Positions 15,295 to 24,911 are shown, counted from the stretch's first letter. The stretch is 45,760 nt of DNA from Syntrophomonadaceae bacterium (GCA_018432955.1 JAHDSE010000061.1:1-45760); one strand, 5' to 3'. The notes: generated by a model not told the origin, from the letters alone. Translations and numbers: made by a program.

Positions 15295-16410
15295 ATGAAA
15301 AATCAAAACCTAATTGGTTCACTCCTTTTTGCCGGAACTATAGTTGGAGCTGGAATACTGGGTTTGCCTTATGCTCTTTCTCAAAGCGGATTCATAGGTG
15401 GTACACTTATCTTCATAGTCGGAACATTTTTTGCTTATCTGAGTGCGGTTCACATAGGAACACTTGTATATTTGGAAGAAAGAGAGGTATCCCTTTATTC
15501 TGTTTGTCGAAGCCATCTGGGCGCCAAAGCCGGCTATCTGACCCTGGCGGGAATACTAATTTCCTGTTATGGTGCAATGATAGCTTATCCTCTGGCGATT
15601 GGGACCATTTTAAATTCTTTATTGAATATTCCTCCATACTTGAGTGTAGTTGTTTTTATAGCATTTATAAGCCTCCTCTTAACTCGCAATACCGGCACGA
15701 GCAATAAGTTTACTGCACTTGTCACTACTGTTCTCGTTCTTCTTCTCGTATGGGTTATGTTTCGATCCATACCGGCTATTGAAGCTAATAATTACCTGTT
15801 TTTCGAGCCCCGTGAAATATTCTCTGCCTGGGGAATAATCATTTTTGCTTTTTCCGGACACATTGTCATACCCTCTGTACTGTACTATATAAAAACAGAT
15901 ATGAAGCAAGGTCTTAGAGTTCTAAATATTGGTTTGTTCCTGGTAGCAGCACTTTATTTTTTCTTTTTTTTCGTCGCTATTGGAGTGATGGGCAAAAATG
16001 TAACACCTGTCGCCACCAACGGTTTAGCGGCCCATCTCAGTACAAGTGTTGCCTTTATTGGTCAGGTATTTGCCATTTTAGCCTTGTTGACTTCAGCCTT
16101 TGGTATTGGCATTTCATTGAAACTTACTTTTCAGGACATGTTTAAAATCAATTCCAAAGCAAATCTGGCGTTAATAATGCTTCCTGTCTTATTTCTTGAT
16201 ATCTATTTCAGTACCACCGGAAGAGATGCATTTATTAATGTTCTAAACTATGCCGGCGGAATTGGTTCTGCACTCTATGTGGGATTTATTCCAGCTCTTA
16301 TTGTTCAGAAATTAGCCAGGTTTCACCATTTTCCCTTTGGCGAAAAAGGCGCGATTTTGAGTTTAGTTTTCTACGGCCTCGCTATCTTATATACATTATT
16401 TATAAGCTGA
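15295..16410 (+). CDS. Amino-acid permease, hydroxy/aromatic amino-acid family
   Basis: A 371-residue membrane protein with about eleven hydrophobic segments. The first, SLLFAGTIVGAGILGLPYAL, is the signature of the hydroxy/aromatic amino-acid permease (HAAAP) group (TyrP, Mtr, SdaC relatives), which import amino acids with protons or sodium. The internal break in helix 1 (GTIVGAGILG) is where substrate binds in this fold. AAAGGAG precedes the ATG. Substrate (Trp, Tyr, Ser or Thr) cannot be told. It is a single gene, convergent with the radical SAM gene. Confidence 0.85.
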   Translation: MKNQNLIGSLLFAGTIVGAGILGLPYALSQSGFIGGTLIFIVGTFFAYLSAVHIGTLVYLEEREVSLYSVCRSHLGAKAGYLTLAGILISCYGAMIAYPLAIGTILNSLLNIPPYLSVVVFIAFISLLLTRNTGTSNKFTALVTTVLVLLLVWVMFRSIPAIEANNYLFFEPREIFSAWGIIIFAFSGHIVIPSVLYYIKTDMKQGLRVLNIGLFLVAALYFFFFFVAIGVMGKNVTPVATNGLAAHLSTSVAFIGQVFAILALLTSAFGIGISLKLTFQDMFKINSKANLALIMLPVLFLDIYFSTTGRDAFINVLNYAGGIGSALYVGFIPALIVQKLARFHHFPFGEKGAILSLVFYGLAILYTLFIS

Positions 16411-16449
16411 TAGACCGAAATAGAGAAACATTCTGACATCTATTCACCC

Positions 16450-17385
16450 TCACAGATCATGATATGATTTTCCCTGCCAGGTATTGAGTTTTACCAGCCT
16501 TTTATCTATTAGATTCAAAACCTCCCATTTATTCAGACTCCATCTTGGTTCAATCAAGAGATCACGCGGACTATCACCTGTCAGCCGGTGAATTACCATC
16601 TCTGGAGGTAAATATTTTAGAATATCAACCACGAGTTTAATGTATTCTTCTCTGCTGAGAAAATCCAGGGGCTTTTTTTCATGCATCTTCGCCAGAGGAG
16701 TGTTTTTCATCAGATGCAATAAATGGATCTTTAATCCCTGTATGGGTAATTTTGCCACAGCTTTCCCCGTAGCCAGCATGTCTTCACTGCTTTCTCCCGG
16801 TAAACCCAGAATAATATGGGCACAGGTTTCGATATTGTGTTCACGCAATTTATATAGTGAATCCAGAAATACATTATAGTCATAATGCAGATTCATCAGC
16901 AGGGCAGTTTTCTTATGTATTGACTGCAAGCCCAGTTCAACCCACAAATAAGATTTCTGATTTAATTCAGCCAGTAGTGCTATTACTTCATCAGGGAGAC
17001 AATCCGGTCGGGTGGCAATTGCTATTCCCAGCACTCCGTCTTGAGCCAGCGCATATTCATATAGTTCCCGCAGCCTGTTAACAGGTGCATAGGTATTGCT
17101 AAAAGCCTGAAAATACGCAATATACTTTCCATTAGCCCATTTCTGGTGCATCATTTCTTTTACCTGCATAAATTGCTCTTCAATATCCAGCTTTCGGTCA
17201 CCGGCAAAATCGCCTGATCCTTGTTCACTGCAGAAATAACAACCTTCACCGGAAAAGGTTCCATCACGATTGGGACAGGTGAACCCCGCATCCAGGGCTA
17301 TTTTGAATACCTTGTGACCGAATTTCTCCCTTAGATGGTAGTTTAGATTATGATAGCGTTTTTCGCCCCATTTATTCCCATTCAT
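16450..17385 (-). CDS. TIGR01212-type (YhcC) radical SAM protein
   Basis: A 311-residue radical SAM enzyme of the TIGR01212/YhcC family. The cluster-binding cysteines lie in CPNRDGTFSGEGCYFC, an expanded spacing typical of this family rather than CxxxCxxC. Other family marks are KFGHKVFKIALDAGFTCPN, YFQAFSNTYAP, IATRPDCLPD and LGLPGESSEDM. Proteins of this family are common in anaerobes; the reaction was long undefined, with a tRNA-related role suggested for some relatives, so I make no functional claim. It is convergent with the permease, and no strong terminator lies between them. Confidence 0.9.
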   Translation of the reverse strand: MNGNKWGEKRYHNLNYHLREKFGHKVFKIALDAGFTCPNRDGTFSGEGCYFCSEQGSGDFAGDRKLDIEEQFMQVKEMMHQKWANGKYIAYFQAFSNTYAPVNRLRELYEYALAQDGVLGIAIATRPDCLPDEVIALLAELNQKSYLWVELGLQSIHKKTALLMNLHYDYNVFLDSLYKLREHNIETCAHIILGLPGESSEDMLATGKAVAKLPIQGLKIHLLHLMKNTPLAKMHEKKPLDFLSREEYIKLVVDILKYLPPEMVIHRLTGDSPRDLLIEPRWSLNKWEVLNLIDKRLVKLNTWQGKSYHDL

Positions 17386-17750
17386 TAAATTCCTGCCCCC
17401 TCCTGATTGTTTTCAGCTAGTATGATATCATAAACAGAGTAAGCGTTAAAATTCACAGATAATACTTTTATTGATTCCAAATGAATAATTCACACTGATG
17501 CTCCCTGGAGTTCACTATTAAGGAAGCAGAGCAACGTAAATTCATTATGCATACGCGGACTTGAAAAGCTTAAAAATAAAGAGTCAGGCACCAGCACACT
17601 CTTCATCTGGCTTAGCAGAAATTTAGTATTGCTGAGTGCCTGACCACCATAATTCAAAATTCAAAATCAAGAATTAAAAATTATAACATATTCACTAATA
17701 TGCAAACAAATAAGGGTTTTGCAGTATTTTATTAAAAGGAGATGGATCAT
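17386..17750. other. Intergenic region with a palindromic element and AT-rich repeat
   Basis: A 365-base gap between divergent genes. It contains a long hairpin (17582-17651) and an AT-rich TTCAAAATTCAAAAT stretch (17650-17685) similar to those at 21311 and 25222. I find no gene in it. Confidence 0.5.
17582..17651. repeat. Palindromic repeat sharing a core with 11906-11946
   Basis: GTCAGGCAC and GTGCCTGAC close a hairpin of about 70 bases. Its right side contains GTATTGCTGAGT, the same 12 bases as in the loop of the terminator at 11906-11946. Both also share GGCACC on the left side, so this copy looks like the shorter one with about 30 inserted bases. Confidence 0.5.
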
Positions 17751-18284
17751 TTGCATGTCCAAAAAAAAGAATACCGTTTAGTAATCCTGCTGGTAATAGT
17801 AATCAGCATAATAGCCTTTTTCATTGCCCGGGCACGCCCTGAAATAAAGATAGTATATCCTGAACAGGATACGATACTCAGTCAGGAGGATTTCTCGGTT
17901 AATATCAATGGTCATGTATTGCAAGTAGGCAGTGAAAGCCGCGAAAAAGTTATAGAACTTTTGCCAGAGGGAAAAATGCTGGGCAGAAGCACTGTCTACC
18001 AGCTTGATAACCCATATTGCCTGCTGACCTTTACCAGAGATGAAGAGATCCTGATTAAGGTGCATATTGAAGACTCCGAAGTATCTACGCACCGTGGGAA
18101 CAAGGTAGGAGACTCCTTTCCCGAGATTCAAGAAAAATATGGAGAATACTTCACCTGTGTCAGTAAGACCGGTCAGGATGAAGATTTTGACGCTATCTAT
18201 GGGACTGATAATGAAAACAGTATTAGCTTTCAGGTCAGAGGGAATAGAGTAAGCAGGATAATACTGCAGAAAGAGCTTTCATGA
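17751..18284 (+). CDS. Hypothetical protein with N-terminal membrane anchor
   Basis: About 177 residues. A hydrophobic helix at roughly residues 8-27 (RLVILLVIVISIIAFFIA) acts as membrane anchor, followed by an extracytoplasmic beta-rich domain (IKIVYPEQDTILSQEDFSVN, GRSTVYQLDNPYCLLTFTRD). TTG at 17751 is chosen because AAAGGAG lies 9 bases upstream; the ATG at 17742 abuts that site. I recognise no family. It precedes the S-box operon but is separated from it by an intergenic region. Confidence 0.65.
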   Translation: MHVQKKEYRLVILLVIVISIIAFFIARARPEIKIVYPEQDTILSQEDFSVNINGHVLQVGSESREKVIELLPEGKMLGRSTVYQLDNPYCLLTFTRDEEILIKVHIEDSEVSTHRGNKVGDSFPEIQEKYGEYFTCVSKTGQDEDFDAIYGTDNENSISFQVRGNRVSRIILQKELS

Positions 18285-18353
18285 TAATATTGACTCAAAA
18301 TTAATACGAGTGATACTATTATATTAATGTTGACCTATCCACCCGACTAAATT

Positions 18354-18483
18354 CTCTTATCATGAGAGGCTGAGGGACTGGCCCTATGAAGCCCGGCAAC
18401 CAGCCAGGACTGGCACGGTGCTAATTCCTGCAGATGACAAGTCTGGCAGATAAGAGCAAGCTAATTGATTATCTTGCCTTTTT
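18354..18483 (+). promoter_or_regulatory. SAM-I riboswitch (S-box) with terminator
   Basis: The S-box core is clear: GAGGCTGAGGGACTGGCCC, ATGAAGCCCGGCAACC, GGTGCTAATTCCTGC and TCTGGCAGATAAG. P1 forms from CTCTTATC (18354-18361) and GATAAGAG (18449-18456), 8 perfect pairs. Just downstream GCAAG (18456-18460) pairs with CTTGC (18473-18477), followed by T residues, a terminator that overlaps the P1 3' strand. It should turn off the metNIQ operon when S-adenosylmethionine is plentiful. Confidence 0.95.
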
Positions 18484-18522
18484 GTTCCGGACAAAGAGGC
18501 ATTTTTATTGGAGGCAAAATGA

Positions 18523-19554
18523 TTGATAGAAATAAACAATTTGACTAAAGTATATCACACTTCAGCCCAGGACATTACAGCACTGGAAAATGTTACACTT
18601 TCGGTAAACAAGGGTGAAATATTCGGCATTATCGGATTGAGCGGTGCCGGGAAAAGCACCCTGATTCGCTGCATCAATATGTTGGAAAAACCGACTCAGG
18701 GCTCTATAATAGTAGACGGGCAGGATATCAGCTTATTTAACCGCCATGAGCTTCGAATAGCCAGACAAAAAATAGGAATGATTTTTCAGCATTTTAATCT
18801 CTTATCCTCGCGTACAGTTTTTGATAATATTCTGTTTCCCCTGGAGATCGCCCGGGTTCCTTCTTCAGAAGCAAGAAGGAAAGTAAATGAACTCCTGGAG
18901 CTGGTTGGATTAACAGACAAAGCCACGGGATATCCATCCCAACTCAGCGGCGGTCAGAAGCAAAGAGTAGGTATTGCTCGAGCACTGGCCAATGATCCCA
19001 AAGTTCTTCTATCTGATGAAGCAACTTCAGCACTTGATCCGGAAACCACAAGATCCATTCTAAGCCTTCTTAAGGATATTAATCGAAATCTTAATCTGAC
19101 TATAGTGCTCATTACCCATGACATGAATGTTATAAAACAGGTCTGTGACCGGGTAGCGGTAATTGCTGAATCCAGAATAGTGGAAATAAACGATGTCTTA
19201 AGCATTTTCTCAAACCCGCAAACCCCGACTTCTCAAAGTTTCCTTAACGCAATAATGAACAAGGATATTCCCGAAGGAATACTGCAACGAAGAAATACAG
19301 ATACTGCGGATACCATAAGTAAACTGATAAGGGTTTCTTTTATCGGTGCATCTGCCGGCGAACCACTTATTTCCTCGATGGTTCAAAAATATGAGGTCAA
19401 AGCCAATATATTGTATGGAAATATAGATCATGTAAAAGACACTCCTTTTGGCAATCTTACCATGGAATTAATCGGACAGCCTGTCTTGGTAAATGAAGCT
19501 ATGGACTTTCTCTTCGAAAATGGTCTGGAAATTGAGGTGCTGCAAAATGTTTGA
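18523..19554 (+). CDS. metN: Methionine ABC transporter, ATP-binding protein
   Basis: A 343-residue ABC ATPase. Walker A is GLSGAGKST, the signature LSGGQKQR, and Walker [14 protein letters not shown]. The C-terminal part, about residues 265-343, is the NIL domain typical of MetN that binds methionine for feedback inhibition. TTG at 18523 is used because GGAGG lies 8 bases upstream; an ATG just before is in a frame that stops quickly. It is the first gene of a SAM-riboswitch operon with metI and metQ, and its stop overlaps the metI start. Confidence 0.95.
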   Translation: MIEINNLTKVYHTSAQDITALENVTLSVNKGEIFGIIGLSGAGKSTLIRCINMLEKPTQGSIIVDGQDISLFNRHELRIARQKIGMIFQHFNLLSSRTVFDNILFPLEIARVPSSEARRKVNELLELVGLTDKATGYPSQLSGGQKQRVGIARALANDPKVLLSDEATSALDPETTRSILSLLKDINRNLNLTIVLITHDMNVIKQVCDRVAVIAESRIVEINDVLSIFSNPQTPTSQSFLNAIMNKDIPEGILQRRNTDTADTISKLIRVSFIGASAGEPLISSMVQKYEVKANILYGNIDHVKDTPFGNLTMELIGQPVLVNEAMDFLFENGLEIEVLQNV

Positions 19555-20263
19555 ACTGATTACCGCTTTTGATTTGAACAGTTTTTTTTCCAGCCATCTG
19601 GGGGAAAATGCCTGGATTCCAATGAAGGTACTGCTTTCAACCTGGGAATCTATTTATATGGTTTTTATCTCTACCTTTTTCAGTTATGTATTTGGATTAC
19701 CACTGGCCATTATACTGGTAACCACAGACAAGGGTCATATTATGGAAAATAACCCGGCAAACAAGATATTAGGCTCAATAGTCAATGCAGTCCGTTCTAT
19801 TCCTTTTATAATACTATTAATATTGATTATTCCTCTGACGCGTCTTATAGTGGGAACCTCTGTAGGCACAGTAGCTTCTATTGTGCCTTTGACCCTGGCA
19901 GCTATACCTTTTGTTGCGCGCCTGGTAGAAACTTCTTTAAAAGAAATTGACTGGGGACTGATAGAAGCAGCTCTCTCCATGGGGGCCAACGCCCGGCAAA
20001 TAATCAGCAAGGTATTAATTCCCGAAGCTGTTCCTTCCATAATTTTAGGGGTAGCCATTACCGCTATAAATCTGGTGGGATATTCAGCTATGGCAGGTGT
20101 GGTGGGAGGAGGTGGATTGGGTACACTGGCCTACACTTACGGCTTTCAGCGTTATCGAATGGATATTCTCTTGATAGCAGTATTCATTCTTATTGTTCTG
20201 GTACAGGGTATACAACTGGCAGGCGATAAAATATCCAACAAAATACTGGATAAGAGGAGGTAA
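19547..20263 (+). CDS. metI: Methionine ABC transporter, permease
   Basis: A 238-residue permease with about five membrane helices. The cytoplasmic coupling motif [22 protein letters not shown] is the EAA loop of ABC importers. The MetI-specific [14 protein letters not shown] follows. ATG at 19547 is chosen: GAGGTG lies upstream, and it overlaps the metN stop by 8 bases, indicating coupled translation. Together with MetN it forms the membrane channel for methionine. Confidence 0.95.
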   Translation: MFELITAFDLNSFFSSHLGENAWIPMKVLLSTWESIYMVFISTFFSYVFGLPLAIILVTTDKGHIMENNPANKILGSIVNAVRSIPFIILLILIIPLTRLIVGTSVGTVASIVPLTLAAIPFVARLVETSLKEIDWGLIEAALSMGANARQIISKVLIPEAVPSIILGVAITAINLVGYSAMAGVVGGGGLGTLAYTYGFQRYRMDILLIAVFILIVLVQGIQLAGDKISNKILDKRR

Positions 20264-20432
20264 TGTCTGAAAAAGTTACCGAATAACACATATAAGAAAA
20301 AAGGGTGTAACAAATCATCCATGTGATTTGTGATAACTGCTGTCCCTATGACCGTAGAAAACTAAAAAACAACTCAAGGCCAATGTTTATTACGTTTTGT
20401 GCTTGAGTGAAGGGAAAGGAATGATTTAAAAA
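20264..20432 (+). other. metI-metQ spacer with two hairpins
   Basis: The 169-base gap inside the operon holds ACAAATCA/TGATTTGT (20310-20331) and ACTCAAG/CTTGAGT (20372-20408). Neither has a T-run. They could affect mRNA processing so that the binding protein is made in excess, or mark a second promoter; not provable here. Confidence 0.4.
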
Positions 20433-21257
20433 ATGAAAAAGTCATTGTCAATTATTCTTATAGGCTGTTTACTAGTGATGCTTGGAGTGATCGCCGGATG
20501 TGGCGATAATACTAGTGAAAAAGGATCTGACGCCCCTGAAGCTGCCAAATTAGTTGTTGGTGCCATAGGTGAACCACATACATCAATGTTAAAAATGATA
20601 AAACCCGATCTCGCAGAGCAGGGAATAGAACTTGAGATTATGGATTTCACCGAATATCCACAGCTCAATCCCGCATTGCATGACGGGCAGATTGATGCCA
20701 ATTTCTTTCAGCACATTCCTTATTTGGAAGACTATATTGCCAATACCGGCAATGAACTGGTCTGGACCGTAAAAATCCATACCGAACCTATGCGTATCTA
20801 CTCCAATAGCATAGATAATGTGGAAGACCTGCCTGACGGTGCTTCCGTTGGTATTCCCAACGATCCCAGCAACAGCGGTAGAGCCCTTATGATACTGGAA
20901 AATGCTGGCTTGATTAAGCTGAAGGAAGATGCCGGTGTTACCGCTACAGAAAATGATATCATAGAAAACTCGAAAGAACTGAAAATACAAATGGCAGATG
21001 CAGCTATGCTTCCCAGAAACCTCGAAGATCTGGATATCTGCTGCATAAACACCAATTATGCTCTGGACTCCGGTCTGGACCCGGTAAAAGATGGCATTTT
21101 TGTGGAGCCTGGCGATTCTCCCTTTGCCAATATCCTGGTAGTAAGACCTGAAGATAAGGATGATGAAAACATCAAAAAGCTGGGGGATGCCTTACAATCT
21201 CCTGAAATAGCAGAATATCTTCAGGAAAACTATCCCAGTTGTGTACTGGCTTTCTAA
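20433..21257 (+). CDS. metQ: Methionine-binding lipoprotein
   Basis: A 274-residue substrate-binding lipoprotein of the NlpA/MetQ family. It starts with a lipoprotein signal peptide (MKKSLSIILIGCLLVMLGVIAGC) with lipobox VIAGC and Cys23 as the lipidated residue. Family marks include VGAIGEPHTSML, the FTEYPQLNPAL strand and DANFFQHIPYL. It captures methionine outside the membrane for MetNI. Third gene of the S-box operon, followed by a perfect terminator. Confidence 0.95.
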   Translation: MKKSLSIILIGCLLVMLGVIAGCGDNTSEKGSDAPEAAKLVVGAIGEPHTSMLKMIKPDLAEQGIELEIMDFTEYPQLNPALHDGQIDANFFQHIPYLEDYIANTGNELVWTVKIHTEPMRIYSNSIDNVEDLPDGASVGIPNDPSNSGRALMILENAGLIKLKEDAGVTATENDIIENSKELKIQMADAAMLPRNLEDLDICCINTNYALDSGLDPVKDGIFVEPGDSPFANILVVRPEDKDDENIKKLGDALQSPEIAEYLQENYPSCVLAF

Positions 21258-21270
21258 AGTATTTTTTCAA

Positions 21271-21301
21271 AAAAGCTGCAGGCTAACAGCCTGCAGCTTT
21301 T
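21271..21301 (+). terminator. Terminator of the metNIQ operon
   Basis: AAAAGCTGCAGGCT (21271-21284) pairs perfectly with AGCCTGCAGCTTTT (21288-21301) around a three-base loop. It can act on both strands. Confidence 0.9.
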
Positions 21302-21345
21302 CATTATCAGCAATTTAACATTTAAAATTCAAAACTCAAAATTAT

Positions 21346-22401
21346 TTAGACTGCCAGTTTTAATACTTCATTCACCGCTGTCCAGTCCTCTCTCAGTGAC
21401 TCAGTGCCCATAAGGGTACCGATATGCCCGCCTTCAGTCAAAATTTCCACCACATCCTCAGGCTGGGTGCTGATATAATTCTTTAGAGCAAAAGCCTGGG
21501 CCGGAGGTGTAATATGATCTTTTTTGCCTGCCATTATTATTACCGGACAAGTTATATTCCTGAGATCCACCGGACGGCTATCCAATTTGAATGCACCGGG
21601 TTTAGTAAGATTATTCTCCCTGAAAATATTTTTAATAATCTCCAGGTAGAAACGTCCCGGTAAATTCTGGGTATATTCATACCAATGCTCAAAATGAAGA
21701 AAGCGTTTGATATTCGCTTCATCTCCTTCTTCGATCCATTTCCACAAACGATAATACTTCCTGACAAAATGCTCTTCCGGCTGCATATTTTTAAAACCCT
21801 GCAGCATGTATTTTCCCTGCATAAGGCCATTTCCTGCAGCAACCATGTATTCAAATACCTCCATGGGCATTCTGGCATTTTCGATGATCTCCGAATGTTC
21901 TGCTTCAACATCGATAGGTGCAGCAGCAGTAACCAGAAAAGCTATCTTATCCTGGTACAGTGAAGTATAAATAGTAGCCTGCCATCCCCCCTGACACTGT
22001 CCCACAAGATGGATCTTATAAACGCCGGTTCTCCTCCTGACCTCGTCAACAGCTTCATCGGTTAATCTTATATAGTCTGCCATCCCCAGGTCCTTATACT
22101 CACGAGTAGCCGACAACCAATGGCAAACATAAACATCATAGCCATAACGTTGAAAAACCCTTACCAGGCTCTGTGCCGGAGAATAATCAGCCAGGTTTGA
22201 ATGATGCCCTGCCTGTGGAGGAAGAATCAGTACAGGTCTTTTGGCAGATGTATCCCTCTTGTTGGGAAAATGCCGCAAGCGCAAGGTCTGGTGTTCATAG
22301 ATTATATTATTGGGGGTAGCCCAATTGGGATGCGGGTCAGCTATCTCAGCAAGAATCTCCAAATATCTTTTCTGGGTTCGCATAAAATTATTAATATCCA
22401 A
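21346..22401 (-). CDS. PhaC-like alpha/beta hydrolase (class III PHA synthase-like)
   Basis: A 351-residue alpha/beta hydrolase with a cysteine nucleophile: GQCQGG with Cys136 matches the GxCxGG box of polyhydroxyalkanoate synthases, with Asp295 in GKKDHITPP and His326 in EGGHIGTLMG completing a triad spaced much as in class III PhaC. Length also fits class III. No PhaE partner is visible. It is the last gene of a minus-strand run with an acyl-CoA synthetase and an SGNH hydrolase, so it could make or transfer a hydroxyacyl chain rather than build bulk polymer. TTG start with AAGGAGG 8 bases upstream. Substrate not shown. Confidence 0.82.
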   Translation of the reverse strand: MDINNFMRTQKRYLEILAEIADPHPNWATPNNIIYEHQTLRLRHFPNKRDTSAKRPVLILPPQAGHHSNLADYSPAQSLVRVFQRYGYDVYVCHWLSATREYKDLGMADYIRLTDEAVDEVRRRTGVYKIHLVGQCQGGWQATIYTSLYQDKIAFLVTAAAPIDVEAEHSEIIENARMPMEVFEYMVAAGNGLMQGKYMLQGFKNMQPEEHFVRKYYRLWKWIEEGDEANIKRFLHFEHWYEYTQNLPGRFYLEIIKNIFRENNLTKPGAFKLDSRPVDLRNITCPVIIMAGKKDHITPPAQAFALKNYISTQPEDVVEILTEGGHIGTLMGTESLREDWTAVNEVLKLAV

Positions 22402-22472
22402 AAAGATACCTCCTTCGAATGAAATCTAGCAGGCTCATCTATAAGCCTGTGTAAAGATATGCTTATTTTTTC

Positions 22473-24239
22473 TTAAAACCTGATTCTGTGCTGGATAATA
22501 TCATCGTATATTTCCAGGTTAAGCGGCACATATGCATCTTTGCCCGGGTCCAGAAAATATAAAGGTTCCTTGATTCTTTGGGGATTAAAGCCTTCCTGCT
22601 GTAATTTATGTTTTATAATTCTGAATTCAAAGGGATCTACCCGTTTAAATATCCTCAGAAAAATAGGGCGCGCATGTGGAGGCATCCTCTTATTTATATG
22701 TTCAATAAAACCCTTCCAATCCATGGGCACATCCTCTATTAACTCCAGGGCTGCCATGCCGCAGCGCCCTTCCATCCCCGGGATTTTCACCCCATAAACA
22801 AATGATTCCTCAATACTGCCAAAAAACTTATTTATAACATCGCTTACCTGGTCAGCAGAAACTGTTTTGCTTTTCCATCTGTAGGTGTTTCCCAGGCGGT
22901 CAATAAAGGAAATATAATCCCCTTCATGAAGCTGTACCATGTCTCCTGTATTGAAATACCTGTCACCTTTAAAGATTATGTCCTTTAAAATCCTGGCTTC
23001 AGTCGCTTCAGGTTCATTGAGATAACCTGAAAACTCATTCAGTTCATTGATTTCAGCAATAAGAAGGCCGCTCTGTCCGGGCTTACATCTTATAGCCAAT
23101 CCATCTTCACCGCGAATTATCTTATCATTGATATGGTCATATTCTATAACTTCCCCCTGACGCATCCCATGAAGACTGAGGTTGCCACACATACCAGCAA
23201 TTTCACCTTCGTTAATAAAAGCGCCTATACCCTCTGTGGTTCCATACACTTCAATAATCCTTTTGATACCGAAACGCCGGCGAAGAGCCAACAGAACATC
23301 TCCGCGGGTACCGTTTCCCATTACAGTCTCCAGCGGATTATCAATATCATCAGGCTTTTCCTCACTTTCGCAAAGGTAACGCAGCATTTCTCCCACTGAC
23401 ATAAAAAAATTAACCCTATGTCTACGAATGTCATCCCAGAATTTACTTACAGAAAATTTTTCTTTTATTACCATGCTTCCCCCGGAAACCATCATGCTGG
23501 CAAAACACACATTTAAGCCAGGATTATAATATAGGGGGAGGCACATATACTGTATGGTTTCTGGGGTCATCTCTCCAACCATGGCCACTTGATTCCCGGT
23601 AAGCAACCACCTTTTGTGGAGAACAGGTATCAGCTTGCGTAAACCGGTACTTCCTGCTGTAGACATATAAGCCACAATATCATTGCTATTGATTTTAGCT
23701 GTAGTATCCGGGTTGGAATCAGCTGAAACTGCAATAAGAGGATTTAAGTCCTGCATATTTGCAGGAATATCCACCTGCCCCCCTTCGCTTTCAACAAAAA
23801 TCAATCCAGGAGATTTCAATCTGATAATATTTTCTATGCTATTGAATACACTTATTAATTCATGCCCCAAAATTATTGCTCTGGCTTCGCTAACGTTTAT
23901 GGCATGGGACAATCTTTCCCCCCGTAGTACATTGGTAATCAATGATACTATTACTCCCAGTTTACTCAAACCGCTTAGAGCAATAAGATATTCAGGTCGG
24001 TTTTCCATAAGAAGCGCTACTACGTCGCCCTTTTTTAATCCCTGTTGGGCAAAAAAGTTTGCATACTGGTTAGCCATGCGGTTAAACTGCTCATAAGAAA
24101 TAATCCGTTCACCAAAAATCAGGGCCGGGTGTTCAGGCTGCAAAATAGCCTGCCTCTCCAATTCTGAACCCAGAGAGAGCGGCTGTGGTTTCTTAAGCGC
24201 GAGAATTGTCTCCATGTATTTTTTTTCTCTTTCTTCCAT
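22473..24239 (-). CDS. FATP-type acyl-CoA synthetase (AMP-forming)
   Basis: A 588-residue adenylate-forming enzyme resembling FATP/long-chain acyl-CoA synthetases. YGTTEGIG (A5), NTGDMV (A7), the FIDRLGNTYRWKSKTVS hinge and the C-terminal catalytic Lys in IIKHKLQQEGF are present. The phosphate-binding loop is unusual: STAGSTGLRK instead of TSGTTGLPK. It should activate a fatty acid with ATP and CoA. ATG at 24239 follows GGGGGAG; a longer upstream frame lacks a ribosome binding site. It lies between an SGNH hydrolase and the PhaC-like gene, all on the same strand, suggesting a shared acyl-metabolism role. Confidence 0.88.
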   Translation of the reverse strand: MEEREKKYMETILALKKPQPLSLGSELERQAILQPEHPALIFGERIISYEQFNRMANQYANFFAQQGLKKGDVVALLMENRPEYLIALSGLSKLGVIVSLITNVLRGERLSHAINVSEARAIILGHELISVFNSIENIIRLKSPGLIFVESEGGQVDIPANMQDLNPLIAVSADSNPDTTAKINSNDIVAYMSTAGSTGLRKLIPVLHKRWLLTGNQVAMVGEMTPETIQYMCLPLYYNPGLNVCFASMMVSGGSMVIKEKFSVSKFWDDIRRHRVNFFMSVGEMLRYLCESEEKPDDIDNPLETVMGNGTRGDVLLALRRRFGIKRIIEVYGTTEGIGAFINEGEIAGMCGNLSLHGMRQGEVIEYDHINDKIIRGEDGLAIRCKPGQSGLLIAEINELNEFSGYLNEPEATEARILKDIIFKGDRYFNTGDMVQLHEGDYISFIDRLGNTYRWKSKTVSADQVSDVINKFFGSIEESFVYGVKIPGMEGRCGMAALELIEDVPMDWKGFIEHINKRMPPHARPIFLRIFKRVDPFEFRIIKHKLQQEGFNPQRIKEPLYFLDPGKDAYVPLNLEIYDDIIQHRIRF

Positions 24240-24311
24240 AATACTCCCCCATCTAAAGATTCTTTTCCTTATCATATTCTAGTACAACAATAGAAATGGT
24301 TTATTTGATAT

Positions 24312-24911
24312 TTAAAGCTTCCTGGGTTTCATAATCTCCTGGAGATTCCAGTCATCTGGATTATTGAAAATATTCAGATCAATCTGTCCAAACATGGCTT
24401 GATAACCTGCAATATCAGGATGACCGCCATCAGCCAAAAGGAGTTCTCCGCTTACTTTCCCCTGCTGATCATAAAAGGCCTTGGAAAAGTCTATAATCTG
24501 AATCTCTTTTTCAGCCGCATAGTCTTTCATCCAGGCCCTTAATCTTTGTAATAATCTTTCCCATTGCGGTACATCAACTGCTGTAGGCAGACCCAGGATT
24601 ACCGTAATTTTATTTTCCACTGCCTTTTCCACCATCTCGCGTATATTCCAGCTGATACGGTCAAAAGACTCGCCGCAAATAACATCATTAATTCCGCCCA
24701 TAATGATCAAATGACTGGGGTTATTTTGCAGTACCGCCCTTTCAAATCTCCGTAACATATCTGTTGTGGTATTACCATTAATACCTTTATTGATTACTTC
24801 CGCATCAATGACATCATCGAGCATCTTAACCCATGATGCCTGAGGCCCAAAAGGGAAACCCCAGGTAATGCTGTCACCCAGACAGACTATTTTCATTCTT
24901 TTCCCCACCAT
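24312..24911 (-). CDS. SGNH/GDSL-family hydrolase
   Basis: A 199-residue esterase/lipase-like protein. The four SGNH blocks are present: GDSITWGF with the nucleophilic Ser, the Gly block GINGNTT, GGINDV with the oxyanion Asn, and DGGHPD with the Asp-His pair. No signal peptide, so it is cytoplasmic. It could release acyl groups from lipids, thioesters or carbohydrates. ATG at 24911 follows GAGGAG by 6 bases; a second ATG five codons on is possible. First gene of a likely run with the acyl-CoA synthetase and the PhaC-like gene. Confidence 0.88.
   Translation of the reverse strand: MVGKRMKIVCLGDSITWGFPFGPQASWVKMLDDVIDAEVINKGINGNTTTDMLRRFERAVLQNNPSHLIIMGGINDVICGESFDRISWNIREMVEKAVENKITVILGLPTAVDVPQWERLLQRLRAWMKDYAAEKEIQIIDFSKAFYDQQGKVSGELLLADGGHPDIAGYQAMFGQIDLNIFNNPDDWNLQEIMKPRKL

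Noticed and set aside
15150-15707. Plus-strand frame of 185 codons overlapping the permease start
   Set aside because: It overlaps the well-supported permease in another frame and has an atypical Ser/Cys/Trp-rich composition.
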